From Cenococcum geophilum 1.58 (lineage: Eukaryota > Ascomycota > Dothideomycetes > Gloniales > Gloniaceae), in contig KV748188.1 of assembly GCA_001692895.1 (NCBI GenBank), positions 1,798,001-1,862,000 of the forward strand: a stretch of DNA of 64,000 nucleotides. The letters run 5' to 3'. The position numbers and the translations under genes are program-made. Below are positions 46,653-58,446 of the stretch, piece by piece. The first letter of the stretch is position 1; every line of letters starts with the position of its first letter. The notes beneath the pieces were generated by a model, which was given only the letters and a program-made list of their open reading frames with translations, made no database searches and was not told where the DNA came from.

Positions 46653-48123
46653 GATCTGGGGTCAATTATTAGAGGGAAGTACATCGCAAAGTAAACTAGA
46701 ATAACATTCATAGTTTATTATCTCGTTCCCAGACCTTCATCCGAGATTTAACCGCGCATTAAACCGTTTTGGGTCAAACCGTCCTCGGATTTTAGAAGTT
46801 CGTACCGGGCCGTGCACGGCGCCAACTGATGCACGGTTTCCAGCACCAATCTCAAGATACAAACGTAGGAGGATCATCGGGTCTCCGACGAAAATTTTGA
46901 CCCGAGGTATTAAAGCTTGATTTGGATCCTCCCACTGCATTTTGATTACGAGTCTGGTGCATATTGAGGCTGCAAGCTTGATTTTGATTCGATCGTGAGG
47001 CTATATATATCAAAGGCTAGGTTTATTTTTTTGCGCTCCCAGGGCGAGACTAGACCCCCCCTTCCGCTAGGCGGAGCTTCGTCCAGTGTATACAAAGGCG
47101 GTGTCTGCAATAAGATTCGCAGTGCGTGCTCTATTTGATGCGTGGGTAGAGCTCTTACAGAACCTTTAGTGGAGCCTTTAGTAGAGCTTTTGCAGAGCTC
47201 CGTGCGGAGCTCCGTGCAGAGCTTCGTGCACTGCTCCCCCCTAAAGTTCGTTCCGCAGAGCTCTCAAAGCATCAGGCCTCCATGCATCTGCAGAGCTTAC
47301 AATTGCTACTCCTCCACCAATACAGCTCGCAAAAGGCTGCAAAGTAGATACATTACGTATGGAGTCCTCTATAATTCTATGTAGTAATATTCGCGATATT
47401 ACTATGGTAACTTACTGTAAAGCCAGAGGGTTCAAGATCCCCTTCCCGGATTTTTCGTTATTCGCCACCGGTGTTCTCGCCCGCCTTCTGTCCCTCAAGA
47501 CCCCCAGGTTTCGCCAGTGATGTAAGCGGTTAGGTTAGGTTACGAATTTTGGCCCTTTACCAAGCCAATATAAAATTACTAAATTTTTTCGATTTCGAGA
47601 AAGTATTGGACGGAGATCTCTGGCGGGTTAGTAGCTTATTGATAAGCGGCTTGTCCATGCTTGGCCGGCTTTAGGCGACAGTCGATGATTGCTAGGAAAC
47701 AAAGACGGCTTCAAAAGAACCAACTCCGAAGAGCTGGAGCGCGCGATAAAAGAGATTGTTGTGAAGCAAGATAATCAACGTAATCGTAATCAGCCTATAG
47801 ATTTTGATTATTATAAAATCACCCCATCTGATTATGACTGACTATATTGGTTATATTAGTTATGTACTAATTTCCTAATTAGGATTATATTGATCAAGGC
47901 TGGAGAGAGGCTCTACAAGTCGCACTTACTACTTGATTCTCTTATCAATCTACTGCTTCATTTGCTTCCTATTTGCTTACCGTCGGCGCGTGTACATCAA
48001 CTTATATGCATCTCTGACATTGTGGACTTTCAACTGATCGTCGATCTAGACTGACGGTTGGTTCAGCATCCACAAATTGCCCCAAACTGTTTTGTTCCTA
48101 CTCAAACATTCATCCACATAGCT
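46653..48123. other. Intergenic, repeat-bearing
   Basis: Upstream region of the STAND-type gene. It holds a short inverted GC motif near 47067 (CTTCCGCTAGGCGGAGCTTC), the satellite at 47131-47275 and AT-rich DNA at 47760-47900. No gene recognised. Confidence 0.5.
47131..47275. repeat. Satellite related to the hAT-element arrays
   Basis: Repeats of the AGAGCTCCGTGC / AGAGCTTCGTGC motif end with CCCCCTAAAGTTCGTTCCGC, closely matching the right border of the array at 44400-44575. It lies outside any hAT ends I can see. Confidence 0.75.
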
Positions 48124-48536
48124 CTAGTCTTCAGTCTGGTCGAAAGACTGGAGGCTGCACAGGATATTCGTCTTCCACGTATCGCAAATTGTCAATCGAC
48201 CGTCTAGTTCGATGCGGCTCTCCGTAGTTGCTTGGGTCGCCTCAAAATCTGTTGTATTCCGAATGATGGGCATGGGGTCGGTGAGAAGGTCCTCTGCTAC
48301 TTCGATGACCTAACGAATGTTTCATGAGTTCTGTAGCTGTTCTAGAAAAAGCCTCTCGAGCAGAAATCAAAGATAGAACTAAGGTTATGTTTTGTGCGGA
48401 ACTCCTAGCAGACGCCCACCACTAACGTTGTCTTATATCTCACAGGATACGCAATTTCAGAGGTAGGATTGACTTTACAGAACCAACCCATGGATCTAAT
48501 GATCACCCTATCGACGAACCCATGGACGGCGTGCAT
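48124..48536 (-). CDS. Candidate small protein, unknown
   Basis: Two coding-like exons (48536-48444 and 48309-48124) join in frame across a 134-nt intron (GTGAGA to CGTTAG), giving 92 aa. Exon 1 reads MHAVHGFVDRVIIRSMGWFC and KVNPTSEIAYP; exon 2 reads VIEVAEDLLTDPMPIIRNTT and LTICDTWKTNILCSLQSF. No family, signal peptide or membrane segment is recognised. It could be a fragment of a longer gene, since coding-like sequence without stops ends abruptly on both sides. Confidence 0.35.
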
Positions 48537-49139
48537 GGGATTGTTTGTTCACCTCAAACACCCTGTCGTAACACTAGAGTTTTTTTTTGCTTCCTCCTGT
48601 CCCCGGCGAAAACAAATGGAAATGGGTACATGACTGCGAAGCAAACTTTCCTTCTGCTATTATCGGCACAGGATTCTGGCAATAGACGAAAATTATATTG
48701 ACCGGTAGTGAACTTATGACTAGGCATACGTGTTATTATCGGCCCGGACGTGTTCAATAGAACACATATAGCTTTCGAAGGTTGTAAAATTTGGTTGAAT
48801 AGTGGCAGACAAGAGAATTTCTCAAAGAAGGTAGGCCGTCTCATAAAGCAATCTCGCAACAATGACCCTTGCAATTGCCGCAAGCGTCGGAATTCTACCC
48901 CAACCGCTGATCAGCCGAACACCCCACCACATTCGACGTCAGGTAATTACCCTGCGGTGTTGGGGGATGAAAATCTGTACGAGTCGTCAATAGAAGCACA
49001 AAAGCCCTAAAACACCACGCATCCGAACCTGACAATCTGGGTAACCTGCCAGCTCACCTCGCTACTGTAACTTCCCTAAACCTGTGACATTGTGCCTTTA
49101 CATCACTTTACCCGTCTCTCGAAGCTCAATCGCAAACTC

Positions 49140-49884
49140 ATGGCATCGTCGCAGTTCCCGCCTGATCCGGTGCGGGAGGTTGTTGCAGAGGTGGCTAGCT
49201 TGTTGAAGGAGAGGAAAGAAAGCATCTCGGTAGCAGAAACAGTACGTCGCAACTGCAATTGCTTATATGATGCCCAGGCTTGAGCTTTTCGACTGACACC
49301 AAGAACGCGGCAGGCTGCAGGCGGCATCATCTCTGCTGCCCTCCTCTCCACACCAGGCGCCAGCGGCTTCTACAAGGGTGGGCTCACAGTACGCGTAGCT
49401 TTCCTCACCCTAAGCATTGCGTAGCTCACACCGTCCCCTGTTACTAGCTCTACACCCTCGAATCCCGCATCGCTTTTGCGGGCTGGACATCTGAAACCTT
49501 GAAATCATACGCGGGCCCCACCCCTGCCGTTGTCGCTGGGCTCGCTGAGAACGTTCGCGCGAAGCTGGGTTCGACATATACCGTCAGTGAGAGCGGAACT
49601 GCTGGTCCGACGGGCGGGAACACGAGGAATAGGACGCCGTAAGTGGGCTGTAGTGTTCCAAAGGGATTTTATTACGAATGCTGCATAAGTGGTTATCGTT
49701 TGGCTAATCGATTGAACGTACTTGTAGAGGATACGTCGCGCTCGCAGTAAGCTCCGAGTCTGGCACCACAACGCGTGAGATAGAGACAGGGCTGGGTGGG
49801 GATCGGGAGGCGAATATGGTACGGTTTGCTGTTGAGGCGTTGAAACTCTTGAGAGATGTTATTACTGGTGCCACGAAGTTGTGA
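49140..49884 (+). CDS. CinA C-terminal domain amidohydrolase-like protein
   Basis: CinA-type domains deamidate nicotinamide mononucleotide in bacteria; fungal stand-alone versions are cytosolic and little studied. Exons 49140-49241, 49314-49388, 49448-49638 and 49728-49884 give 174 aa, the usual domain length. Family motifs are SVAETAAGGIISAALLSTPG (the SxAES-TGG region, here SVAET-AAGG), FYKGGL, YTVSESGTAGPTG (the ESG-AGP motif), RTPGYVALAV, and a C-terminal helix FAVEALKLLRDVI. The Met at 49140 is chosen over 49092 because it is close to the domain start. Introns are 59-89 nt. Confidence 0.88.
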
Positions 49885-50530
49885 CGCTTGAGGGTGCACT
49901 AAGAGAACGTAAGAAATTATAAAGGCATCAGCGCATAGAGTGTGTTCAAATGATCTTAATATCTATTAAAATGTGGGTCAGTACTGGGGAAATGGCTGCG
50001 TGTCTCGATAAGCAGTCACAACTGAGAACAAATGCATTTAGTGGCCTGTCTCAGGCCTGTATAGTACCATACAAGCTTATGGCTTGGCTTTTCGGGGGAA
50101 ATAACATGATACATGTAGACCGCCATTCCCAGGCAGGTCTCGATCCCATAATAGACAAAAGAAACAAGAATAGGCAAGAACTCCAAGAAACACCGACAAG
50201 CGCCTGTCGCTGAAATGCGCAAGGTGTACAAACTTATGGGTATAGCCGACGTGTGGTGTTGGTGAAGCAATAATCGAGGCAGAGGTTCGCGTAGCTGAAA
50301 GTCGTAGACTGTACAGGCGAGAGATTTTAGGATAGGATTGATGTTAAAAGTGTGAGGTGAACTCTTCAGAGAGTTCTGAAGAGGCTAATTTAGGCGAAAG
50401 ACTTATCGCCGCCTTTGGAGCTCATAGGTAATGAGCCATAAAGGATACGTATGGCTGGGTGAAACGCCCTTTTCGCTCAGTCAGAGTCCTCGCAAGTTCG
50501 ACGACCCCACACAGCTGTTACAGAGCATGA

Positions 50531-51117
50531 TCACGAATGATCCGGAGGAGGAACATTGGCATGGTCCTCCACCGCTATATGGTCCGATGGAAATGTGCTG
50601 CTTGGGGAGACATGTTGCGACGACTCTGGAGAGTTGTTGGTTGAGCTTTCAGGCGAAGTTGTTATCGAGCGCGATACGATGTAGAGTTCAGGAAAAGAGT
50701 TAAACATCAGCCTTTTCCAATATGCCCCGGAGGGCAGTCCGACATTCGCCAACGAACTCTTCAACGTGGGATATTTGGAGTACTTCTTGCGATCCTCCTC
50801 GGGAAACAAGTCTTCGGTGCGGACTTCGACCCGGCTATTGCCTCGTGGGATCTTCTTCTTTGCGACTCGTAGGTTTGGGAGATTTGGATCTGTGGGAGGC
50901 CGCTCGTTAGAGATTGCGAATGGCAACGAAGGTATTCGGCGAACTTACCAGCATCTAAGCATTTGCAGAGATCGTGCTGCGACGATATTTCTAGCCCGCT
51001 ACTGCCAGAGCGATACCTGTATACGAGTATGCTGCTCTTGTCGTCCTCATCCAGGCCAAATCTTTGACTACTGCTAGTCGAAGAATTTGTCCCGGTAGAC
51101 TCGCTATGCCAGGTCAT
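50531..51117 (-). CDS. Hypothetical protein
   Basis: Two exons (51117-50949 and 50889-50531) join across a 59-nt consensus intron with a CTAAC branch site, giving 175 aa. The N-terminus is Ser/Thr-rich; the middle reads HDLCKCLDADPNLPNLRVAK and PRGNSRVEVRTEDLFPEEDR, and the tail is Ser/Pro-rich and probably disordered. No domain recognised. The splice-restored central block is well conserved-looking, which supports a real gene. Confidence 0.55.
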
Positions 51118-52231
51118 GATGGCGAGGCTCTATTTGTGATTACGTAGGGCGGATGGACCGTGAGTTTGTTCGGCGTCAACGGTTGGTTTGTCGTGGAGAT
51201 ATTTCAGGCTACTTAAGTATTGCAAGTGAGGCGGGGTGATCCGGTAACGAAGGGAAGGTTGGCGAAGAGGCGATGAAGAGACAAGAGTGATGTGGCGTGA
51301 CGTTTGTCAACCCCAGCTTTCACGTCAGTCTGCAACGAGCCACAGAGTGGCGCAGCCGCTCTGCTTTGTCCCACATTCCACTAAAATTCTTCGGCTGTGC
51401 AACGTTGAGAATCGGGCTTCATATCAGATATCCTCCGGTGGTGTGAGACCCTGCTTGTTAAATTCTTCTTGTTCTATGGCTTTCCGTATCACTCATTCAG
51501 ATGCTCACCCTTACGCCCCTTTACGACGCAGCACGAGGAAGTAGGCCAGCCGCACAAGACGTCACGTAACAGAAACCATTTATCCACTCGCATGTCTCGG
51601 ATTAATGTCCCTGGCATTTAGGCCAGCAGCCTGTCGCCGCACACCTGCTGCGTCTGTGTCCACCCGGCCTGCAGCTTGCTCAACTAACTAGCCCACGAGA
51701 AGCGTAGTGGTTACAGGGGCGTAATCTGGCCTTTTGCACCTGTTTGCTTCAGGCATCACTCCACCTGAATAGTGCAGAGATTGTCTGCCAGACATAAAAG
51801 CTACAGTTTTATTGGAACGTGTCCCGAGAGCTGCAGGAGTAATGGTTTTGTGCGGCGAAGAGAGCTGTTTACGAAGCCTACGAGAAATTAAAAAGGAAGA
51901 TGGAGAATCACGGGTTGACTTCATCAAACTCCTGCTGATGGGTTTAATGTATGACTCGACCCTCAAGCAAACTCCAGCTTCTTTCAGCGTTATTCCACGA
52001 GCTGCAACTACACCCTGCTCAGCCTGGTTTTACGGTTTAGCGTGGTTTGACCCTGCATCTGGGGCCACTTGGGGCCACTTGACTGCCACCGCAGCCCTCC
52101 GCCCTTCTCTCGCCTGTCCGCATGAGCTTCCCACTGTTTTACAGCCTTAAGTCTTGCGCCCGCTCCTTATGGCATCCATTTTGTTTCGCACATCCTTGTT
52201 GACTGTCGAGTGGATATACTAAATACCCATC
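51118..52231. other. Intergenic, no gene recognised
   Basis: Divergent upstream region of the hypothetical gene and the second patatin gene. A 112-codon frame (51812-52150, plus) shows no domain. Confidence 0.5.
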
Positions 52232-54081
52232 ATGTTGCGACCTCCAGTAGACTCGCCGACCCGTCCCCTCAGCATCATGACCAGCGCCTCAAATGCTGAT
52301 GAGGTCCACTCCGGTGTCGCATGGGCAAAAAACGTGGACCACGAGAATGCTTGGGATGACCTAATCCTAACGCTTGGTGAGTGAAGCCTCCCCTACCCTA
52401 CCGCTGCGGGACCGTGATTGCCACCTTCAGTGGTGCCAGCGAAGACTACGAAAAAGCTTCGCTCGAATGCTTGAAGGCCCCCTGTGCATCCTCAACCACT
52501 CTACCCTCTCGCACCAAGGCCTTTTCGGGCTGTCGCTATCGCGTAATTGGGCTCCGAAGACCCTATATGGCAAGGTGCTGCCGGTGCTGCCACGGTATCG
52601 GCTCTGAAGGCCTCGAAAGCTTATCTTCAGTACTTCTAGAAGTCCCCCAGCAATAGCATGGCACTGCCCTAGAAAGCACATCATTTTTTTTGTTGAGTCA
52701 ACCACTAACAATATTGACAGATGGCGGCGGCATCCGCGGGTACTCTAGCCTCCTTATACTACAACACCTTATGCACGAGGTTGCCGAATGCGAAAAACGG
52801 CTTCAGGAAGAAGAGGGACCGATCGGAACACAACGAGAATTCAAGGAGGATGAACTGTTACCATGTCATTACTTCGATTACATGTATGGCACCAGTACAG
52901 GTGGCTTAATATCTGTTATGCTTGGGAGGTTGCGCATGACCGTACCACAGTGTCTAGAGTTATACCGTGAAGTTGGAAACAACCTTTTTGGGCACAGGCG
53001 CAGCATCTTACCACTGGCGACAAAGTACCGTCACAAGCCATTGGAGCAAGCGGTTCAGCGCATTGTGAAGAAGTACTGCAAAAATCACGATGGAGACTGC
53101 GACGGGAAGGACTGGCATCCATGGGAGGTAGACGAAGAAGCCAACATGTCATCGTCGAGTGGTGAGGAAGATTTGAAGCCAGCTCAAACGGAGCGTATCT
53201 GTCAAACAATCTGCCTTACAGCGACACACAGCGGTTCAATCGACGAGGCGTATCTCCTCCGCACCTACGACCACCGTTACGTACAGGGCGTCTCCCCGGA
53301 CTGGGTAACCCAATACAACGAAGGTGCCGACAAACTCCGCATATGGGAAGTAACCCGAGCAACCTCAGCAGCCCCGTTTTTCTTCAAAATGCTCGAAGCA
53401 GAGATTGACAATAAGCGTGTTGGCTTCAAAGACGGTGGAATTCGCGAAAATAATCCATCCTACACTGCTTATTCCGAGCACGCGTCTCTTCGTGGCGAGG
53501 ATAAGGCACCTGCCCTTCTCCTTAGCATTGGCACTGGTCGTCCGGACGAAACGAAAGATGGCTTCGCTTCAGCGCAGGATGGTTTTGCAAGCGCCTGGCC
53601 TGGGCCGTTTGGACAGAGTAAGCTGATGAAAAAATGGGCCGAGAAATTTGCGGTCTTCAAGAACGTCCTCATCAAATACACTGAAGGAGAAGAAAAACAC
53701 AAGACGATGCGCATGCTAGCTAAGGGTGAGTACCGCTGGTACAAGCGACTAAATGTCAGCACCGGACTCGAGAACATGACGCTGGACAACTGGGAGAAAG
53801 GGATGTGGAAGAACTCGGAGACCGGGAAGGACTCGGTGGTTCCTGGAGGCAAGACATTGACGAGGATGGAGAAGGCAACAGAGACGTATTTGACGAGAGA
53901 GAAAGAAGACAGAGAGTATGCACCGCCGAAGGTAATGCTGGCACAGACAGCGGAGAGGTTGGTGAGACATCGGAGGGCCAGGGAAGCGACGAAAGAGCAG
54001 GATCCTATGAGGTGGCAGACCTACATGGGGCGGTGGCTAACGGGCACTTTGGGAGAGGAGGACAAAGTGCTTGTGAGGTGA
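52232..54081 (+). CDS. Patatin-like phospholipase/acyl hydrolase, canonical catalytic dyad
   Basis: Ser-Asp lipid acyl hydrolase. Exons 52232-52376 and 52721-54081 give 501 aa; the 344-nt intron is long for this window. The oxyanion motif LTLDGGGIRGYSSL spans the intron. The nucleophile elbow is YGTSTGGLISVMLGRL with Ser107, and the catalytic Asp lies in VGFKDGGIRENNPSY. Also present are TRATSAAPFFFKMLEAE and LLLSIGTGRPDETK. The C-terminal part is Lys/Glu-rich and helical. It has no signal peptide or membrane segment. It is a divergent paralogue of the patatin-like protein at 37019-38977, which lacks the Ser. Confidence 0.9.
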
Positions 54082-56058
54082 CCCTGAAGATCAATTCGAT
54101 TGTGTTTCGACTCGGTTGGAGGCATTGAATGCCTTCAGCACACTGGATCCGAACATCCTTGGAGGCAGAAACCAGTGCTAAAGGCACTCCGCATTCCCAG
54201 CCATTTCAAGGTTGATACCTTGAAGTAACCATGGTAACCTGTACAGTTTGCAGCGAATTTCTGGTGCGGCGCCCTTGTTGGGATTGCCCTATTACGGAGT
54301 TTTAGAGAGCATAGATGGAGCATAGCGTAGCGTAGCATGGGCTTAGGCCATTCAGCATCTATGGTGCCGATACACTTTCTTTATATCTGGAGTTTTGGTT
54401 CTGACATTAGCGTGCGTTGTATTTGGAATCTGTAAGATACGGGTGCATTCTTCTTTTTGCACCTCTAGAGATATACCTTTCCTTTAATGTACAGTTTTTG
54501 GCCGAGCAACCTTTACTAATGCTAATATCTCAGGTTTATGAAATGACAACATTGTATACGGTTATCTAGAGAAGTGCCCAAGGGGTAATTAGGTTTCTTC
54601 GCCCGTATAACCATACCGTAACCACCATCTGACCTTGAACTAATCGTATTTTATCCTAATTGTTTATGGTTGAATCGTGAATTATTTGGCTGTTGCTGCT
54701 GATACTGCCATGAAGGTGAAAGGCCTTCAGAAATCTATCCTAATATGCATAACCTAATAAAGACTAAACTTTTGGCAACTTAACCCTACTTAGGTTTGTG
54801 TAGCTTTGATCGTTTTGGGAGGCAATCCCAGAATTCATCTCGAAAAAGAAAGGGCTATATTTATTAACATGCATGACATTGCAAGGCGCACCTTACACGA
54901 CGCTTCGACCATAGCAATGGGGGCTAAGAAACCGGAGTTGTGAGAGTGGGGATCACCTGGGTGTTGAGCTCCGGTATCACCTAAGGGAGATAGGCCAATG
55001 CTTAAATTTTTATATGTAGATTGACGGAGAGAGTGAATAGAGAGAATGGATGAGAGGTAAAGTAATCAAGCAGATTGCAGAACTAACTAATATAAGGGTT
55101 TCAAGAAGCAGCAGCAAGACTAGAAATTAATTATGATGAAAGGAAGGCAGTAGGGTTTGCTAGAAGTTACAAGGCCTTTCAGGAACCGAAAACGGGATTC
55201 CTTCCACAAACTGTCAGCGAAGTGTGCCGAAAGAGCTCCCGAAAATCAGCGTGGCTAGGTTGGACATATTAATCAATATACTGCCACGGCGCTATGGTTT
55301 ATATCCTTTAAGCATGGTGGTGGGCACATTCTTATGTTAATTTTATGATCAAGGATGCAAAGCTTCGAGAACGCAATGCTCGAACGGCTGGTTGGCCGGG
55401 AGCTCTAAAAATACGTCAAAGCACAGACCGTATGATGTTTTCTTACGAGACTCCACAACGGCGTCTACATCACTCTGAAACATCCAGAGGGCTTCGCTAG
55501 CAACCATAATTCAAGGCGCTCCAGGCCTTCAGCATTATGAAGTGAGACGCTTTTCAAACATGCTTACTATAGAATCCATAATATGTCCAATGTCCCGAAA
55601 ATGACAGCAAACGCTCACGTTAGAAACGCGGTTTGCCTCAGGGCGGGTTCAGTTAAGGTACAGGCGCTTGCCCCTATGGCATCAACTAGAAGCGCTTGAC
55701 TGATGCTTTCGAATACTTTTCAAGCCTTGTAATCCAATAGATTACTCCCTTCCTGCATTTTGGAGAGCTGAGGCTGTTCTGCCTGCCGAATTGTTCCTTT
55801 TTTGGGTTGTGTGATTAACTGATCACCTCTCCATTCTTGAAACATCATGGTTGCGGCGTAGTATGCGGCGTAGTATGCGGCGTAGACTCGGTGGCCACTC
55901 ATGTTAAGAGAATGAAGTTTTGCTGGAATTATGCCTCTTATTTCCGTTAAAAAAAACATTTCCAAGAGTTGCACCTGTTTTTGAGATATCTGGAAACTCA
56001 AGGCCATTGACCGTGGATTACTGGTTCCGACCGAAAACATTCAAATTTTGCGTGTAAC
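54082..56058. other. 2-kb intergenic region, no gene recognised
   Basis: Stops in all frames; the largest open frame is 106 codons (55720-56040, minus), with a short GTAGTATGCGGC direct repeat at about 55855-55885. No RNA gene or element ends seen. Confidence 0.55.
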
Positions 56059-58446
56059 ATGACCAACGTACCTCAACTTCCGCATGCGGATAGATATGAT
56101 GAAGGAAACGGGCAAGGGAGACCGTGGAGTATTGGGTCAGAGCTTTTAGGACACTACGGAGACAACTCGACGGCGGAACACAACCGGGCATCCCATGAAG
56201 CAAATCGCTACCCTTCCAATCAGACCGATGGCATCATAGATGTATACGACGGAACTGTGCAGACTGCCAAGGAAGGTGATGACCCGGATATGGAAGGAGG
56301 GAAGCCGCAATTCCTCAGGACTTCAACAAACGCCTTCAATCGTGTTATAACCGACTGGTGGTGGTGGGAGCTGCTCAGCTGGCTCGTCAGCGCTATCTGC
56401 GTAGTTGCTATCGTTGTCGTTTTGGTCCTCTACAGCGAACAACCGTTACCACACTGGCCGCTTGGCATCACACTCAATGCTTACATTTCGATCCTTGCGG
56501 GTTTGGCCAAAGCAGCATTGATGCTTCCGGTAGCGGAAGCAATTGGCCAGCTTAATTGGGTCTGGTTCCGAAGAAAGTCAAAATTGCTGGATTTCTTCAC
56601 CTTCGACAGAGCTAGTCGGGGCCCGTGGGGATCCTTGATGCTTCTGGGTTCCACAAAATGCAGGTATGCTTAGAATTCCTACTATGCACACGACAATGCC
56701 CATAGTAGCCCTCCATTGTGGGCATTACCTATCCCTTAACCCGCCGGAATTCGTCCACTCGGTATCGATAAGAACCAACCAATAAGATCAATGCAATCAA
56801 ATCGTCGTGATTAGAAATACGAAGCCGTTGTAAAATCGAGCAGCGGCCATGACTCTGGTGATGAGTTTTTAGCGACCCAATTTAGCTAAATATTATATTA
56901 AGTCGGCTGAACAAGGTTTATATCATTGGAAGTGCGATTAAAAGGCATAGTTGATAGTATCGTATTAATTAAATCTACATTGGCTATACGCGTACTTCTG
57001 ATTCTGGTGTTCCGCACGGACCACATAGTCAGTGGACGTCGGCGGGTTAAGGGATAGAGACTGTGATTCATAGTAAAAAAATTTTTCAGTACTACCAGCT
57101 AAAGTTTCTATAGACACTTGGTCTCCCTGGGAGCTGTGATCACCATATCAGCACTAGCATTTGAGACTTTTTTTCAACAAATTGTCTCCTATCCAGAACG
57201 GCCTATTGTACTAGGCAATGGCTCTATCTCCACGGCTGTTTCTTACCACGTGGACGTCGATCCCCAGCTGCCCAACTTAGCAAATGATCTAGCGATGGGT
57301 ACAGTCATCGGCAGTACGATAGTCGGAAGCAATAATACAGTTCCTTCCGCGCCTTCCTCATGCGGCACTAGCAACTGTACCTGGGGTCAGTACTCATCTC
57401 TAGGAGTATGCACTCAATGCAAGGATATTTCGAGCTTTGTCAGATATATTTGCAAGAACCATACCCTTATTTCCTTTACTGATGGCACTTTCACCAATTA
57501 TGGCTGTGGGTACACGCTCAACGGTACAATGCTCACTGGCACCTACCTTAATAGGTTATTGAGTCGAAGAGCCGTTATATTGACTCTGCAAGCCGTAGAT
57601 GTCCCAAGCAATATTAGTTCAGACCGTGGCCCCTTTACCTCCTCTATAGCCTTCAAGGATTTCGGTTATCCTATCTTCGACTTTTACATAGCTTATGCAC
57701 CTGGAGGGAAAGCCGCCGTTCTAAGAAACGATACTCCCGTCGCAATGGAATGCGTGTTTCACTGGTGCGCCAAGTCCTACCAGGCTTCGTATTTTGAGGG
57801 AGCCCTCAACGAAACGATTGTCGATACTTTCGCAAACCAATCTGCAAAAGAGCTTTCGTCAAGCGAAATATTGGCTGGTATTCCTCCCATAGTTATCACA
57901 CCACCATTCGGAAGCACCACATTCAGCGTTTCGAACGGTACTACCGAAGGAATGAAACATACATTATCAGCCGATCTATCCCATCAGTCGATTAGAACAG
58001 ATGATAATCTGAATATGACGGATTCCTTTCAGGGAATTTATAACGTCACTATGGCCCCTCCTTACGACTTTAACGCTTACCTGGACTTAATCACAACTTC
58101 AATGACGAACAATTTGCGAACCAAGATCCAGGGTACAGAATCTGTGATAGGCCCTGCGTGGGGAACGCAGACCTTTGTGCGAATTCGTTGGGTGTGGATC
58201 TCGCTCCCTGTTTTCTTGTTGCTAGCTACCTTGGCTTTTGTCGTAGGTACGATTGTGAAGAGCTCAAGGCAACAAGTCGGGATCTGGAAAACGTCAGCCT
58301 TGGCTATGCTTTTACACGGACTGGCTGGAGGGGCTCGCCATAAGCTGAACCCGGAGGCGTCAGCGAGTGAAGTGGAGGCGGCAGCGCGGAAGATCCATGT
58401 TGCTCTTTCGCCAGACAAAGATACTTCCCGGCTTGTACTTGTTTGA
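56059..58446 (+). CDS. DUF3176 family membrane protein
   Basis: Fungal-specific multi-pass membrane protein of unknown function. Exons 56059-56663 and 57114-58446 give 645 aa. A 90-residue polar N-terminus is followed by WWWWELLSWLVSAICVVAIV (first membrane helix), a second helix near NAYISILAGLAKAALMLPVA, and the family signature DFFTFDRASRGPWGSL. Splicing then restores RHLVSLGAVITISALAFETF (third helix). A long extracytoplasmic domain with paired Cys (CGTSNCTWGQYSSLGVCTQC) and many N-glycosylation sequons precedes a last helix, VWISLPVFLLLATLAFVVG. The 450-nt intron contains a 323-bp MITE. Confidence 0.9.
56732..57054. mobile_element. TA-flanked MITE, copy 1, within the DUF3176 intron
   Basis: 323 bp with inverted ends TCCCTTAACCCGCCG, perfect over 15 bp, then CGTCCACT on both arms after a small offset. 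TA duplications lie at 56730-56731 and 57055-57056 (Tc1/mariner-like). The interior matches the copies at 36080 and 63632. It lies wholly inside the intron and leaves donor, branch region and acceptor intact. Confidence 0.93.

Noticed and set aside
52377-52720. Coding sequence inside the 344-nt intron of the second patatin gene
   Set aside because: Open frames of 77-94 codons exist on both strands but have no domain, and the flanking exons splice exactly into the DGGG motif.
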